Source: Planctomycetaceae bacterium (lineage in GTDB: Bacteria > Planctomycetota > Planctomycetia > Pirellulales > Pirellulaceae). Taken from it: DNA of 64,000 nucleotides. The first letter of the stretch is position 1, and each line of letters opens with the position of its first letter. The position numbers were made by a program, and so were the translations under genes. The notes under the pieces were generated by a model, which worked only from the letters and a program-made list of their open reading frames with translations, had not been told where the DNA came from and did no database searches. Shown here one piece after another: positions 9,006-17,496 of the stretch. The stretch spans positions 372,001 to 436,000 of the forward strand of contig JACKHN010000003.1 of assembly GCA_020638975.1 (NCBI GenBank), written 5' to 3'.

Positions 9006-9015
9006 AGTTGAGGCC

Positions 9016-10047
9016 TTACGCGTCGAGAGTCGGGAATCCGGTTGTAGCGACAGAACGACCGTCTTTTAACACGAGCAACGCGTCGGCGCCTGATGTCTGT
9101 GCCACTAACCTCAGCCCGGCGTCAGCTCCCATTACAAACACGGCAGTCGATAACGCGTCGGCATCGAGCGCTGTCGCCGCCGCTATGGAGACGCTCGATA
9201 AGTCGCTCGGCGAGCGGCCGGTCCTTGGATCGAGCAAGTGGTGCTGCTTGTAGTCTTCGCTAAAGCTCGTGGCATAATCGCCAGAGGTGGCAAGACAGCG
9301 TCCTGCCAACTTAGCAACCGAAACGTAAGCCTCGCGATCGCGCGGGTGTTGAATGCCGATTCTCCAGGCGTCGCCGTTAGCCTTGGTTCCGATTGCCCCG
9401 ATCTCTCCGGTATCGATCAACGCGTGTTCGACACCGTGTTCGCGCAGTACGATTGCGACACGGTCGGCGGCGAAGCCTTGTGCGATTCCATTCAACGTTA
9501 TCGCAGTCCCACGGCCATCAAGCCGAATCTGCGAGTTCGCGATGTGAACCTTTTTCCAGTCGACGCATATTTTTGCAGCAGCAATCTCGGCGTCTGTCGG
9601 AAGTTGCTTCCGCTGCTGAGCGGCTGTGTACACGTTCCAAAGTGGTTGAATCGTTACGTCAAACGCCCCGTCGCTCCGTCGCGCCATCGCTTGCGCGGCG
9701 TGAAGAACTTCGACAAAGTACGGATGAGGATCGTCGAGCACACCGTCACGATTCAGACGAGACAACTGGCTGTTGGCGCGGTAGAGGCTCATGACATCCT
9801 CGATCAACTCCAATTCCTTGAATGCGGCATCAATTGCAGCATCACCGGCGCTCGCGTCCTGATGCAGAATTGTGATGGTTGCATCGGAGCCCAACGCCCA
9901 CGATCTCCGACTAACAATTTGCAATTCGCTGTCAGATGCGTAAACGTCTGCTTGCTCGCGGCCAAACCGCAGCGCCGCCATGACACCGGCTGAAGTACCA
10001 ACTCCCGCCATGAAACAGAAAAACCGGCGACGAGAGACTTGTCGCAT
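9016..10047 (-). CDS. apbE: FAD:protein FMN transferase (ApbE family), exported
   Basis: Transfers FMN from FAD to a Ser/Thr of an exported target protein. The start is set at 10047 because AGGAG (10055-10059 on the minus strand) sits 7 nt before it; a longer in-frame ATG at 10083 lacks this. The protein (343 residues) begins with a twin-arginine signal, SRRRFFCFMAG. Family motifs follow in order: MSLYRANSQLSRLNR, GAFDVTIQPLW, GIAQGFAADRV, DTGEIGAIG, ATSGDY, HLLDPRTGRSP and DADALSTAVFVMG. It is the first gene of a three-gene set whose second product carries the DATSRAT acceptor site, so the substrate is almost certainly its neighbour. Confidence 0.92.
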   Translation of the reverse strand: MRQVSRRRFFCFMAGVGTSAGVMAALRFGREQADVYASDSELQIVSRRSWALGSDATITILHQDASAGDAAIDAAFKELELIEDVMSLYRANSQLSRLNRDGVLDDPHPYFVEVLHAAQAMARRSDGAFDVTIQPLWNVYTAAQQRKQLPTDAEIAAAKICVDWKKVHIANSQIRLDGRGTAITLNGIAQGFAADRVAIVLREHGVEHALIDTGEIGAIGTKANGDAWRIGIQHPRDREAYVSVAKLAGRCLATSGDYATSFSEDYKQHHLLDPRTGRSPSDLSSVSIAAATALDADALSTAVFVMGADAGLRLVAQTSGADALLVLKDGRSVATTGFPTLDA

Positions 10048-10375
10048 GGGAAAACTCCTGGTCGATACGCCTACGAACCGCAATCATCACCGCTGGACAT
10101 GATACATGGAATCCCCGGCGAGGTTAAGCAATCAAACTCGAAGGTAATGTCCTGTGCACGCAGTAAGCGTGGCTGGCTCGCGGGGGCTGGCTCGCGGGGG
10201 CTGGGGCTAAGTCTGCGAAGCCCCGGCTTTGCATCGGTCGGTAGCAGCTGTGGCATCGAAGACTCCGCCATAGCCACCATTTACTTGCCCGGCACTTCAC
10301 TCAATGTCGAAATTGGAATATGAACTCCTGTCTGCTATACTCGCACCCCCCAAGATGATCCTCGGAGAAATACGA
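10048..10375. other. Divergent intergenic region with short tandem repeat
   Basis: About 330 bases between apbE (minus) and the DUF1501 gene (plus). Near 10170-10202 the 14-mer GGCTGGCTCGCGGG is repeated in tandem, followed by a small inverted pair GGGGCT/AGCCCC. No coding frame is convincing. Promoters in both directions are expected, and GGAG just before 10376 is the ribosome site of the next gene. Confidence 0.4.
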
Positions 10376-11740
10376 ATGCTGACAATTCAAGGCCCGGCCC
10401 ATTCCAATTCCGCGTTCTGTGATCGAGTGTCGCGACGAGATCTTTTGAGAGTCGGCTCGCTGGGCATCGCCGGGCTGACTTTGCCGAATCTGCTTCGCGC
10501 GGAAGCCCACGCTGGTGTCAAGAATTCGAACAAGTCCGTGATCATGATCTATCTGGTCGGCGGCCCGCCGCATCAAGATATGTTTGACCTGAAGCCAAAC
10601 GCGCCCGTAGAAGTTGCAGGGCCCTGGCGTCCCATCGCGACGAACGTGGCGGGGATCGAGATCTGTGAAGCGTTTCCTTTGTTAGCGGGCATGATGGACA
10701 AGCTGGTGCCGATTCGCTCCATCGTCGGATCGCAAGCAGGTCACGATGCAATCCAAGTCTTTAACGGACACGATCCTCGCAAGCCAAAGCCTTCGGGCGG
10801 CTGGCCTCAGTTTGGGTCAGCGGTCGCGAAAGTGCAGGGAGCAACTGGCGCAGCGGCCCCGCCATTCGTCAGCCTTTGTTATCCCTGCACGCACGGCCCC
10901 TACAACGAACCGGGGTCCGGATTCCTAGGCACTTCCTTCGCTCCCTTCCGCCCGATGGGCGAGACGCGTGATGACATGGTGCTGAACGGTGTCACACTGG
11001 ATCGACTTGGTGATCGGGAGCGATTGCTAAAGAGCGTGGATCGCCTCAAACGAGAAGTCGATAACACCACGACCCTCGAAGGCATCGACACGTTCACGTC
11101 GCAAGCGATCGATATGTTGACCTCTTCGAAGTTGGCGGACGCGTTGGACCTGTCGAAGGAAGATCCCAAAGTTGTCGAGCGTTACGGCACCGGCGACCCG
11201 ACCAAGTTCATGGACGGAAACGGAGCTCCACGAGTTCCGCAAAGTTTATTGGTGGCACGTCGATTGATCGAAGCTGGTGCCCGCGTTGTCACGTTGAACT
11301 ACAGCAAGTGGGATTGGCATGGCGGCGCGAACAACTCGATCTTTAAACGCGAAGCCGAAGATTTTCCGGTATTCGACCAGTGCGTTAGTGCTCTTGTAGA
11401 AGACTTGCACGCACGCGGACTCGACAAGGACTGTACGGTCATCATTTGGGGCGAGTTCGGACGAACGCCGAAGATCAGCGCTCAAGTCGGACGCGATCAC
11501 TGGCCGCGAGTCAACTGTGCCTTGATGGCTGGGGGTGGAATGAAGACCGGTCAAGTGATCGGCGCGACGGATCGTCTTGGCGGCGAGGCAGTTGATCGAC
11601 CGGTGACGTTCCCAGAGATCTACTCGACGCTCTACCGCAATCTTGGCATCGACGCGAGCACGACGACGATCGGCGACCTCAGCGGTCGGCCACAGTACTT
11701 GATCGAAGGCCAAGCCCAACCCCTTCCCGAGTTGGTGTGA
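10376..11740 (+). CDS. DUF1501 family secreted protein (sulfatase-like fold)
   Basis: 454 residues from the ATG at 10376, which has GGAG about 9 nt upstream; the earlier ATG at 10304 has no such site. A Tat-type signal (SRRDLLRVGSLGIAG) is followed by the DUF1501 core: VIMIYLVGGPPHQDMFDLKP near the N-terminus, the WDWHGG region, and IIWGEFGRTPK with GRDHWP towards the C-terminus. DUF1501 proteins share the alkaline-phosphatase/sulfatase superfamily fold and are very abundant in planctomycetes, usually beside a DUF1549/DUF1553 gene. Here that partner is missing and an amidohydrolase gene follows after 7 nt. The substrate is unknown. Confidence 0.88.
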   Translation: MLTIQGPAHSNSAFCDRVSRRDLLRVGSLGIAGLTLPNLLRAEAHAGVKNSNKSVIMIYLVGGPPHQDMFDLKPNAPVEVAGPWRPIATNVAGIEICEAFPLLAGMMDKLVPIRSIVGSQAGHDAIQVFNGHDPRKPKPSGGWPQFGSAVAKVQGATGAAAPPFVSLCYPCTHGPYNEPGSGFLGTSFAPFRPMGETRDDMVLNGVTLDRLGDRERLLKSVDRLKREVDNTTTLEGIDTFTSQAIDMLTSSKLADALDLSKEDPKVVERYGTGDPTKFMDGNGAPRVPQSLLVARRLIEAGARVVTLNYSKWDWHGGANNSIFKREAEDFPVFDQCVSALVEDLHARGLDKDCTVIIWGEFGRTPKISAQVGRDHWPRVNCALMAGGGMKTGQVIGATDRLGGEAVDRPVTFPEIYSTLYRNLGIDASTTTIGDLSGRPQYLIEGQAQPLPELV

Positions 11741-11747
11741 GCATCGC

Positions 11748-12776
11748 GTGGCAGCCATCGAACTAAACGATCTCGACCGTCGCATCTGGGATGAGGAACT
11801 CGCCGGCTTTGTCCCGCAGCGCGTCTTTGACGTCCACACACACATCTATCGCTGGGAGTTCTACACAGCGCCGGACAAAGAGCAGAGCTCGTATCGGCAG
11901 TTCGTTAGTAAACCGTTCGAGGAGGCGAGTTGGCGCCTGCTGGACGAATGCGACCACCTACTGATGCCCGACCGGCAAGTCTCTCGACTCGCGTTTCCAT
12001 TCCCCTTCGCCGAACACTGCGACTTCGCCGCATCAAATCAATTCGTTGCCGAGCAGGTCGCGGTTGATTCACCTTCCGGCTCGCTGATGCTTGTGCGTCC
12101 CGAGATGACCGCCGGCGACATCGTAGCAGCGGTGCGGAAGTACTGCTTCCTGGGACTCAAGCCATACCGCTTTTATTCGCAAACGGGCGACGCGGTAAAT
12201 TGTCGCCTCACCGACTTTCTACCGGAACATCAAATCGAAGTTGCTCACGAATTGGGTTTATTGATCATGATGCATCTGTCGCGTGCCGATGCGATTGGCG
12301 ACGACCAGAACCTCGCGGATCTACATCGCCTAACAGCGAGCTATCCAAACGCTAAGTGGATTCTTGCCCATTGCGCTCGCAGCTATTCCGCTTGGCCGAT
12401 CGAACGAGCCGGGAAACGATTGTCGGAGTTGTCGAATGTGTGGTTCGACACATCGTCCGTTTGTGAAGCGGACGCAATTGAGGCGTTGATTCGCTCCGTC
12501 GGACCCGATCGCGTGATGTACGGCAGCGACGATGTGCCCGTCGGCGTGTTGCGAGGCAAGTACATTGCGTTTGGGTACGGCTGGGCTTATCTTTCGCCGA
12601 CCAACCACCAACTGAATCTAACGCACTGTGATTCGCGAATGACGTTCACTCGCTACGAACAACTGCGTGCGATGCGTCAGGCGGCACTGCGAAGGGGACT
12701 TTCGAATGAACAGATTCGCGCGATGTTCTTCGATACGGCGGCTGATTTGGTTGCGACCACGCGTTCCGCACTCTGA
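11748..12776 (+). CDS. Amidohydrolase family (TIM-barrel metal-dependent hydrolase)
   Basis: 342 residues starting with GTG 7 nt after the DUF1501 stop, so the two are probably co-translated. The fold is the amidohydrolase-2 type: metal-binding HTH in RVFDVHTHIYRWEF (about 27-40), a histidine in LIMMHLSR, another in WILAHCARS, and the catalytic aspartate in RVMYGSDDVPVG. There is no signal peptide, so the product is cytoplasmic, unlike its exported neighbour. Members hydrolyse or decarboxylate small carboxylated compounds; the substrate cannot be assigned. The DUF1501 gene beside it hints at an accessory catabolic role. Confidence 0.83.
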   Translation: MAAIELNDLDRRIWDEELAGFVPQRVFDVHTHIYRWEFYTAPDKEQSSYRQFVSKPFEEASWRLLDECDHLLMPDRQVSRLAFPFPFAEHCDFAASNQFVAEQVAVDSPSGSLMLVRPEMTAGDIVAAVRKYCFLGLKPYRFYSQTGDAVNCRLTDFLPEHQIEVAHELGLLIMMHLSRADAIGDDQNLADLHRLTASYPNAKWILAHCARSYSAWPIERAGKRLSELSNVWFDTSSVCEADAIEALIRSVGPDRVMYGSDDVPVGVLRGKYIAFGYGWAYLSPTNHQLNLTHCDSRMTFTRYEQLRAMRQAALRRGLSNEQIRAMFFDTAADLVATTRSAL

Positions 12777-12943
12777 GCGGTTCGATACTAGGAATTTGGG
12801 CCTGAGGTCGGGTCTTCGAGCCCAGCCACTCAAACTAGATGGTTTCCCAGAATTCTGATTCAATTGAGCGGTAGGCTAAGTTCCCACGGTTCACGAATCG
12901 ATCGGAATCGTGCAAATCGATTTAGATGTCGCAACAACGTTAG

Positions 12944-13915
12944 CTAACCGCCGCCGTTCATCGCCGTGAACATTTCACGATACATCGAGATTCCCGCAGG
13001 TCCTACCAACACGACGAAGATGCCAGGGAAGATGAACAGCACCAGCGGGAAAATTAACTTCACGGCCGTCTTAGCCGCCTTCTCTTCCGCCATCTGGCGG
13101 CGACGCGTTCGCATGGCTTGGCTTTGAACACGCAAGGCTTGAGCGATGCTGGAACCAAACTTGTCAGCTTGGATCAAAATCGATGCAAGTTGCTTGAGAT
13201 CCTCGACGCCGCTGCGGTTGCCAAGCTCCTGAAGAGCCTCGCCCCGTGTTCGTCCCATCTGGAGTTGCAGATTGCAGAGACCGAACTCTTCCGCGATCAC
13301 GCGGTACGATTTCTTCATCTCTTCCGCAACCTTACGCATGGCCTGATCCAATCCGAGGCCAGCTTCAACACATACAACCATCAAGTCCAGAGCATCCGGC
13401 AATCCCAGGAAGATGCCTTCTTTGCGTTTACTCGCCAATAGAAACAGGATCACATCTGGAAGGAAGAACATGCCGCAAGCAAACATCGCTGTTCGCAAGA
13501 TGACTTGCATTCCCATTCCAAAGACGAACAGACCGCCGCCAGCAACAACAACGCCTGTTCCTAAAGCAATGATTTTAAGTCCGAGATAGGCGTTGGCGGC
13601 TCCCTCGCTACGGAAGCCAGCGTGGGCGAGCTTTGTCTTCAACTTGCTGGCATCATGTTCGTTCTGCGGTTGCAACGGCTTTGCGAGTGCGGGTGTGGCC
13701 TTTTCCAGAACGCCTCGCATCGCTTCCGTTGCGCCTTGTGGACCTGCCTCTTTGCGACGACGCAACGACGGATCACGAACTTCGTCCAGCCGTTCGTCGA
13801 GTCGTGGCTTCTTTCCCGTAATGGATTCGAGCAACAGCCACACGCCTGCGACGGCTGCTCCGCCAGCGGCGAGCGGGATCAGAATACTAGGCGCGATTAC
13901 TGCAAGGAGAAACAT
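12944..13915 (-). CDS. tadC: Tad pilus inner-membrane platform protein TadC
   Basis: 323 residues, a type II secretion F-domain protein. Hydrophobic segments lie at about 5-27, 115-160 and 285-315. The T2SSF domain in between contains LPDALDLMVVCVEAGLGLDQ and the GTSIAQALRVQS-type motif (here GSSIAQALRVQS), both typical of TadC. It is the last gene of the pilus operon, directly behind tadB (8 nt gap). With TadB it forms the membrane platform that the TadA ATPase drives to add or remove Flp pilin subunits. Confidence 0.9.
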   Translation of the reverse strand: MFLLAVIAPSILIPLAAGGAAVAGVWLLLESITGKKPRLDERLDEVRDPSLRRRKEAGPQGATEAMRGVLEKATPALAKPLQPQNEHDASKLKTKLAHAGFRSEGAANAYLGLKIIALGTGVVVAGGGLFVFGMGMQVILRTAMFACGMFFLPDVILFLLASKRKEGIFLGLPDALDLMVVCVEAGLGLDQAMRKVAEEMKKSYRVIAEEFGLCNLQLQMGRTRGEALQELGNRSGVEDLKQLASILIQADKFGSSIAQALRVQSQAMRTRRRQMAEEKAAKTAVKLIFPLVLFIFPGIFVVLVGPAGISMYREMFTAMNGGG

Positions 13916-13923
13916 GGCTCAAC

Positions 13924-14889
13924 TCATACTTTGATGTTGATGATTTTCTTAATGACGAACGCTCCCGCCAACTGCATGAACACAGCTCCGGCCAGCATCA
14001 ACTTGCCGATCTCGTCGGTGAACAGCACCATCACGTAGTCGGGGTTCAAGCGGTACATGACAACGAACAGCACTGGAGGTAACGCCAACAATACGATTCC
14101 GGACAATCGCCCTTCACCGGTTAAGGATTGAATCTGTCCATAGATCTGGAACCGCTCGCGAACCAAGTGGCCGATCTTGTCCAAAATCTCCGCCAAGTCA
14201 CCGCCCGTCTGACGTTGCAAGATGACGGCCGTCGCGAAGAATCGCAGGTCTAAGTTCGGAACGCGCTCGGTCATTCCTTCTAAAGTCTCCTCGAGCGGAA
14301 TACCGAGGTTTTGCTCTTCATAGCAACGAGCAAATTCGCCCGCGATCGGTTGCGACATTTCGTCGCCAACGAGATTGATTCCCGCCGCGAGGCTGTGTCC
14401 AGCTCGCAACGCGCGGCTGATTAGTTCGAGCGCATCTGGCAGTTGCCGAGCAAAGGCTCCAAGTCGTCGCTTGCGAGCGATGAGGACGAACCCAAAAGGA
14501 ATCGCGCCCAACGCACCAGCGGCCAGCGGTACGAAGAAAAAGGGCAGGCCCATGAAGATGATAGCGAGCGCGCCGAGCGAAGCCAGGCCAATCGTTGCTG
14601 CCAGAAACTGACCGGCGGATATGGCTACGTTGGCCTGCGACAAAAATCGTTGGATGTCTCCGAACCGATTGAGGAAGTCAACGGCTCCGGTCTTGCCCTC
14701 ATCGGTCGCACCACGCATCAAACTCGTCGCGTCTTTGCTTTTCGCATTGCCCGCCCCGCTCGCTCCGGTCAGTAGATCAAGCCGGTCTTCAGTATGGGTG
14801 GCGGCGTTGCTGGCAAGCATAGCACCCACGGCGGCAACCAGAGTGACGACGGCGATGAATACGGCGGCAATGATTATCAAGGGGCTCAT
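13924..14889 (-). CDS. tadB: Tad pilus inner-membrane platform protein TadB
   Basis: 321 residues with the second F-domain platform protein layout: an N-terminal membrane segment (about 5-25), two helices near 95-145, the cytoplasmic T2SSF domain (QLPDALELISRALRAGHSL, then VILQRQTGGDLAEILDKIG) and two C-terminal membrane segments. It sits between the TadA ATPase gene (64 nt upstream) and tadC (8 nt downstream), the canonical tadA-tadB-tadC order. Confidence 0.9.
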   Translation of the reverse strand: MSPLIIIAAVFIAVVTLVAAVGAMLASNAATHTEDRLDLLTGASGAGNAKSKDATSLMRGATDEGKTGAVDFLNRFGDIQRFLSQANVAISAGQFLAATIGLASLGALAIIFMGLPFFFVPLAAGALGAIPFGFVLIARKRRLGAFARQLPDALELISRALRAGHSLAAGINLVGDEMSQPIAGEFARCYEEQNLGIPLEETLEGMTERVPNLDLRFFATAVILQRQTGGDLAEILDKIGHLVRERFQIYGQIQSLTGEGRLSGIVLLALPPVLFVVMYRLNPDYVMVLFTDEIGKLMLAGAVFMQLAGAFVIKKIINIKV

Positions 14890-14953
14890 GGCAGTGTCGT
14901 GATTGCTGGGGCTGTGTTGTGTGGTTTCTCAGCGTGATGGCATCTGGCTGGAT

Positions 14954-16276
14954 CTAGTCTCGCAACATAATTCGCTCACGGAACGCGCTGGCTGGTAGAC
15001 GAACACCAGCGGCTTCGAGGGTGTCCATAAACGTCGGTCGAATTCCGGTCGATTGGAAGTAACCACGTGTTCGACCCGATTCGTCGATACCTTCCTTGAT
15101 GTAGCGGTAGATGTCCTGCATGACGACGGTGTCTTGTTCCATGCCAACGACCTCCGTGATGTGTGTCACGCGTCGCGACCCACCTTGAAGTCGGCTGGCT
15201 TGAATGATTAAGTGAACTGCACTAGCAATCTGTTGACGCATGGCCTTGATCGGTAGTTCGAATCCAGACATCATGATCATCGTTTCCATACGGGCGATCG
15301 CATCGCGCGGAGTGTTCGCATGTGTCGTGGTCATCGAACCGTCGTGGCCCGTGTTCATGGCCTGAAGCATGTCGAGTGTTTCGGGACCACGACATTCGCC
15401 GATGATGATCCGCTCGGGACGCATACGTAGCGCGTTCCGAACAAGGTCCGTTGCCGTGATGGCGCCTTTGCCTTCGATGTTGGCGGGGCGAGTTTCCAGC
15501 CGCACAACGTGGTCTTGTTGAAGCTGCAGTTCCGCTGCATCCTCAATGGTGACAATACGGTCGGTATTGGGAATAAAGCTGGACAACGTATTCAACAACG
15601 TGGTCTTACCCGAACCAGTACCACCGGAGATGACAATGTTGAGTCGAGCCTTAATTGCTCCTTCAAGCAACATCACCATTTCTGGAGTGAAGGCTTTGTA
15701 GTTCAATAGGTCTTCGAGTTTGAGCGGGTTTGCGCCGAAGCGACGAATGGAAACCGCAGCTCCGTCGAGTGCCAGCGGCGGAATGATGGCGTTGACACGC
15801 GACCCGTCCGGCAAGCGAGCGTCGACCATTGGACACACTTCATCGACACGTCGACCGACCTTCGAGACGATGCGATCGATAATCTGAATCAGATGCTTAT
15901 TGTCGCGAAACTCGACGTTTGTTCGCTCCAACTTGCCGCGGCGTTCCACATAGATGTTTTTAGGGCCGTTGATCAAGATGTCGCTGATCGACGCATCTTT
16001 CAACAGTAACTCGAGTGGTCCGAAACCAAGCGTCTCGTCCAGCACTTCCTCGACCAGTCGATCCCGTTCGTTCCGGTTGAGCAGAGTATCTTCGGTGTCG
16101 CACAGGTGCTCGACGACCAAGCGGATCTCGCTCCGTAGTACATCACCTTGCAAATCCCCGACCTTGGTCAGATCCAGCTTGTCGACGAGCTTGTTATGAA
16201 TACGCCGCTTCAGGGTATCGTACTCGGCTAGTTTCGCGGCGTCGGTGGGACGGACGGGCTGTGGGATAGTTTTCAT
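14954..16276 (-). CDS. tadA: Tad pilus assembly ATPase TadA/CpaF
   Basis: 440 residues of the VirB11/PulE-like secretion ATPase family. Walker A GGTGSGKT is at 218-225, the Walker B region IIIGECRG at 290-297, and the histidine box GHDGSMTTTHAN at 310-321, all intact. The N-terminal domain includes DISINGP-like DILINGP (99-105). It powers Flp pilus extension at the inner face of the membrane. In the usual operon tadZ would be immediately upstream; here about 1.2 kb of transposon-derived DNA lies between them, which may affect co-expression. Confidence 0.95.
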   Translation of the reverse strand: MKTIPQPVRPTDAAKLAEYDTLKRRIHNKLVDKLDLTKVGDLQGDVLRSEIRLVVEHLCDTEDTLLNRNERDRLVEEVLDETLGFGPLELLLKDASISDILINGPKNIYVERRGKLERTNVEFRDNKHLIQIIDRIVSKVGRRVDEVCPMVDARLPDGSRVNAIIPPLALDGAAVSIRRFGANPLKLEDLLNYKAFTPEMVMLLEGAIKARLNIVISGGTGSGKTTLLNTLSSFIPNTDRIVTIEDAAELQLQQDHVVRLETRPANIEGKGAITATDLVRNALRMRPERIIIGECRGPETLDMLQAMNTGHDGSMTTTHANTPRDAIARMETMIMMSGFELPIKAMRQQIASAVHLIIQASRLQGGSRRVTHITEVVGMEQDTVVMQDIYRYIKEGIDESGRTRGYFQSTGIRPTFMDTLEAAGVRLPASAFRERIMLRD

Positions 16277-16446
16277 GAGGTTTTTCTAACTCGATTCGGG
16301 GGCAGCAGTGGTTCCTTGACAACGCTCTGCGCGTAGCTGGGGACGTTGACTTAAGAAAACATAGCTCACGTGAAAACGCATGTTCACGCGAATCGAGAGT
16401 CAGAAACTTCGCACCTATGCGGAAGGCAACAGTTGTATCAGTTGTA

Positions 16447-16803
16447 TCATTCGGGATCGCATTGGCTGAAGACGATCACACGACTTCCATCCGGGAACAC
16501 GAGTTCGCAACTTGTTGGCTTGACCGTTGGTGGCGTGGAAAATTCCAAGAGCACGAGCTTCACGTTCGGATTCTTACGTACGGCACCGGAACGTGTAATG
16601 CCTGGTGACGTCGTTTGATCCTCGCGCTTCGATTTGTTTTCACGTCGCCGCTGCCTGAGCTTTCGGTTCCAATTATCGAAGGAAGACTCGGGGACTTGAT
16701 GTTGACGACAGAACGCCGCAGCAGGCATTCCGCTCGACTCCTGCTTCCCAATCACACCTTGCCGATACCGTGCTCGCTCAAAACTCCTTCGTTGACCCAT
16801 CAT
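16447..16803 (-). mobile_element. Orphan IS66-type accessory protein TnpA
   Basis: 118 residues. The N-terminal part, ERARYRQGVIGKQESSGM followed by AAAFCRQHQVPESSFDNW, is the helix-turn-helix of IS66 TnpA (orf1), and the C-terminus ends in a beta-rich LVFPDGSRVIVFSQ stretch as in that family. The tnpB and tnpC genes expected downstream are absent, so this is either a remnant or a domesticated regulator. It lies inside the tad operon between tadA and the broken RAYT gene, in the same orientation. The frame is intact, which is noteworthy for a leftover. Confidence 0.7.
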
Positions 16804-16892
16804 CCAATCTCCGCGTAGAAAACTCTAGGAAACCTTCCCAGAATAACTCACGCGACAACTCGACCCCGTTTGCGACGTTCATGAGCCAGCAG

Positions 16893-17393
16893 CTATTTGG
16901 CCAACGGGAAGTCTGCGGTATCGTTCTCGCGGATCCATAAACTGCAACTGCTCCACCGCCAGTTCTCCGCGCGGCGAACGAGTTTGCCAGTCAGCGCATT
17001 GCGTTCGACGTACCTGGCGAGGGTATAGAAGTGATCGTCGCTCTGGACGGAAAACGACTTGAATTAGCCTTGATAAATAGCACCAGTTCCTGCCGTGCCA
17101 CGCGATTTGTGCCAACGAGCGGTGTGCGTCACGGTTAGCAACCGCGTGTATTCCGGCAAATCACCGTCTTCCTTTGGCCACAGGATGAGATGCCGGTGAT
17201 TGGGCATCAAGCAGAAGGGCGACAGCCGCACGGATACCCGCGTTCTCGTTCCTTCCACAACACGCAGGAACGCGTCGTCGTCGGCCTCCTTGTCAAGGAG
17301 CGTCGCTCTACCAACAGCCCGATTAGCACGTGGTAAAGATAGTTGCCGGTTGCGAATCGTGGTCGGCTTGGTATGCCTTGCCTGACGGGGTCG
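16893..17393 (-). pseudogene. Broken REP-associated tyrosine transposase (RAYT, Y1 family)
   Basis: The minus strand encodes the RAYT landmarks LLDKEADDDAFLRVVEG, FCLMPNHRHLILWPKEDGDL, TVTHTARWH, YQG, FKSF.VQSDDHFYTLARYVE and RAENWRWSS, but not in one clean frame. The family sequence GNYLYHVLNRA is split by a one-base deletion near 17325, and an in-frame TAA (17064-17066) replaces the Arg of YQGRFKSF. The gene can therefore not make the normal transposase. The HxH-like MPNHRHLI metal site is still readable. A 19 bp inverted repeat of REP type flanks its 5' end. Confidence 0.8.
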
Positions 17394-17488
17394 GGTCTCT
17401 TTTCTCAGAACTTCCAACACAACTCAGCATTGAAAGCAATCTCCCAAACCTACTGTTCCCGCATCATAAAGAAAAGAGACCCGACCCC
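17387..17488. repeat. REPIN-like inverted repeat pair beside the RAYT gene
   Basis: The 19-mer GGGGTCGGGTCTCTTTTCT (17387-17405) and its perfect reverse complement (17470-17488) are separated by 64 bases. Two inverted REP sequences with a short spacer are the REPIN arrangement mobilised by RAYT transposases, and this one abuts the 5' end of a RAYT pseudogene and the 3' end of tadZ. A further CGACCCCGTTT half-site lies near 16860 beyond the other end. Confidence 0.75.
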
Positions 17489-17496
17489 TTTTCTGC

